From Jimgerdemannia flammicorona (lineage: Eukaryota > Mucoromycota > Endogonomycetes > Endogonales > Endogonaceae): a stretch of DNA of 13,011 bases. Position numbers and translations under genes: made by a program. Shown in pieces: positions 11,446 to 13,011 of the stretch. Under the pieces are notes generated by a model. That model ran no database searches. It had not been told where the DNA came from and worked only from the letters and a program-made list of their open reading frames with translations. The DNA is taken from contig RBNI01005111.1 of NCBI GenBank assembly GCA_003990745.1, positions 1 through 13,011 of the forward strand, given 5' to 3'. The stretch's first letter is position 1. Each line of letters starts with the position of its first letter.

Positions 11446-12207
11446 CTCTTCGTAAGGTTTTATACTAATTTGGTTCCACATCCAGAACGGATTAATTATG
11501 TTTATGTGTTGGCTCCCGATTGGTTAACATATAAATGGAGATTTTTTTTTTTCAAGGAAGAAATTGGAAGAGATTCCAGCTTAACCCCGTTCTGGGGAAA
11601 GTTCCTTTACTGGAGCCCGCATAAGATCTCTTATTCTTGATCTTTTCTTGAAGAGAAATGGACGGGTGTCAACCGTGACGTGGTGCTCCAGCTCAGCCCA
11701 AAGCTGCGAGTCTCAGCCCAAAGCTGCCAATGACACAATCCAAATGCTCATTCCCTCTTTCTGAAAGGCCATCCACAACTAGGCCAGGACGGGAGAACGG
11801 TCACGTAACAGATCATACCACCGAGGCCGGGCGGCCGGGCGGGCGGCCGGGCGGTCGGTCGGTCGGTCATTTACACCCCGTAGGGACCCCCAATAACAAA
11901 CCACATAAAGATATTTAGACAAGATTTATTGAATTATTAAGATTAGAAATGTAATAGAATCAAAAGTATTATTATTATTATTATTAGGTAATACTACCTA
12001 TACCCCATCATATATTGCCAATTAAATTACCGTGTCCTGTATCTCCCTTGGCTAATATAAGTAAGGTAACCCAAAACGCATTATAATTCTTTTACTCTGA
12101 GTTTTCGTTCTCTCACTCCCTTCTTTGATCCCTGCATTCAAGGAGGACGCCGTAAGGCCCTTGAGAACTGGGGGTTCTGAATGATAAAAACTTTGTTTTA
12201 ATATCTT
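11446..12207. other. region between the acidic ORF and atp6
   Basis: 11446-11637 continues the upstream frame past its TAG (PHPERINYVYVLAPDWLTYK...). From about 11640 the DNA is less AT-rich, with CTCAGCCCAAAGCTGC twice (11694-11709 and 11712-11727), a GGCCGGGC tandem block running into (GGTC)n (11825-11868), and (ATT)n at 11970-11984. A promoter-like site is at 12055-12063. No independent gene seen. Confidence 0.5.
12055..12063 (+). promoter_or_regulatory. ATATAAGTA promoter-like nonanucleotide before atp6
   Basis: Exact motif on the coding strand. Transcription from its last A would give atp6 a leader of about 145 nt. Confidence 0.6.
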
Positions 12208-12981
12208 ATGCTATCAACTCTCTTAGTGAACAATCCGCTAGAACAATTCGAAACCTACGATTTTCTATATTTATTAATGCCTATCCTAGGATTCACTAAA
12301 CTATCTCTGACAAATTTCGGATTCTACTTAATTCTAGTAGTATCTATTGTTTTAGCCATGAACTTATTAGCAAGTAATCATTACTCACTTATCCCTTCAC
12401 GATGGTCAATTTCTCAAGAATCTATTTCCACTTCAGTGTTAAATTTAGTACGAACCTCTATCGGTCCTAAATATGAAATCTATTTTCCTTTTGTATACTC
12501 TGTATTCCTCTTTATTTTAATTGGGAACTTAGTAGGATTAATTCCGTATAGTTTTACAGTCACTAGTGGATTCGTGTTAAATATCGGTTTAAGTACAGCA
12601 ATCATGATTGGGGTAACAATTATTGGATTCCAACGCCATGGGCTAGGATTCTTTGCGTTCTTTATCCCTTCCGGTACCCCTCTAGGATTAGTATGGCTAT
12701 TAGTTGGAATTGAATTAATCTCTTACTTAGCCCGAGCAATTAGTCTAGGAGTTCGATTAGCAGGTAACATGGTATCGGGTCACGTTTTATTGAAAATTAT
12801 TTCTATGTTTGGATGGAATTTCCTTAGTGGTAATATCTTAGTATCCGTTTTAGGTGCAGGTTCCATTCTAGTGTTTTTATTTTTACTTTGTGCTCTTGAG
12901 TTGGGCGTAGCACTTCTTCAAGCCTATGTTTTTACTATCTTATTATGTACCTATATCCATGATGCAGAAGAGATGCACTAA
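12208..12981 (+). CDS. atp6: ATP synthase F0 subunit a
   Basis: 257 residues, a normal length for fungal ATP6. Subunit a forms the proton half-channels next to the c-ring in the inner membrane. The N terminus NNPLEQFE is the conserved start of the mature protein; the seven preceding residues may be cleaved, as in yeast. Landmarks: SRWSISQESI (about 67-76), YFPFVYSVFLFILIGNLVGLIPYSF, HGLGFFAFFIPSGTPL, the essential Arg within ELISYLARAISLGVRLAGN, and the last transmembrane segment with LELGVALLQAYVFTILLCTYIHDAEEMH. All Trp codons are UGG and no UGA occurs, so the gene does not test the code. Unlike neighbouring frames it carries no hairpin insertion. A promoter-like site lies 145 nt upstream. 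Confidence 0.97.
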   Translation: MLSTLLVNNPLEQFETYDFLYLLMPILGFTKLSLTNFGFYLILVVSIVLAMNLLASNHYSLIPSRWSISQESISTSVLNLVRTSIGPKYEIYFPFVYSVFLFILIGNLVGLIPYSFTVTSGFVLNIGLSTAIMIGVTIIGFQRHGLGFFAFFIPSGTPLGLVWLLVGIELISYLARAISLGVRLAGNMVSGHVLLKIISMFGWNFLSGNILVSVLGAGSILVFLFLLCALELGVALLQAYVFTILLCTYIHDAEEMH

Positions 12982-12989
12982 TAGGTCAC

Positions 12990-13011
12990 ACCTCCCCCCC
13001 CCCCCCCCCCC
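12990..13011. repeat. C-run at the window edge
   Basis: A run of C after CACACCT. It probably begins another GC hairpin element that is cut by the end of the window. Confidence 0.5.

Overview
The window is a piece of mitochondrial DNA, almost certainly fungal. Evidence: the 3' part of a mitochondrial large-subunit rRNA gene (rnl) split by group I introns, a complete atp6, four mitochondrial-type tRNAs (Phe, Val, Ser, Thr), GIY-YIG and LAGLIDADG homing-endonuclease genes, and AT-rich DNA studded with GC-rich hairpins. I cannot name the genus. An early-diverging fungus is my guess, because double-hairpin elements of this sort are established in Allomyces mtDNA. UGA is probably read as Trp, but that rests on a broken gene.

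Layout. 1-1868 (+): the 3' end of one group I intron, a 25-nt rnl micro-exon (216-240), a second group I intron (241-1568), and the last rnl exon. 1869-2460: spacer full of hairpins. 2465-3979 (-): one GIY-YIG endonuclease gene shattered by at least four insertions. The largest insertion (about 0.6 kb) carries a promoter-like site and a hydrophobic reading frame on the + strand. 4070-5150: mostly GC clusters and spacer. 5150-5222 (+): tRNA-Phe. 5509-6198 (-): an intact GIY-YIG gene, paralogous to the broken one. 6974-7140 (-): tRNA-Val and tRNA-Ser. 7623-7696 (-): tRNA-Thr. 8085-9070: fragments of unidentified reading frames, cut by hairpins. 9559-10188 (+): the C-terminal half of a LAGLIDADG endonuclease carrying a hairpin insertion. 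10240-10434: a compound hairpin array also found at the left end of the window. 10870-11445 (+): an unidentified acidic ORF with two in-frame hairpin insertions. 12208-12981 (+): atp6.

Two things tie the window together. First, a large family of mobile hairpin elements, GC-rich and AT-rich, often double hairpins. Several insertions can be dated against the gene they interrupt and leave 4-bp target duplications (TTTT, TCGA, ATCG, ACTA). Many share a core close to CGGCGCTAGTCGC inside arms of unrelated sequence, and they nest in each other's loops. Second, a nine-base motif ATATAAGTA, identical to the yeast mitochondrial promoter, occurs exactly four times, each upstream of a reading frame on the matching strand. 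Close variants precede the intact GIY-YIG gene and tRNA-Thr.
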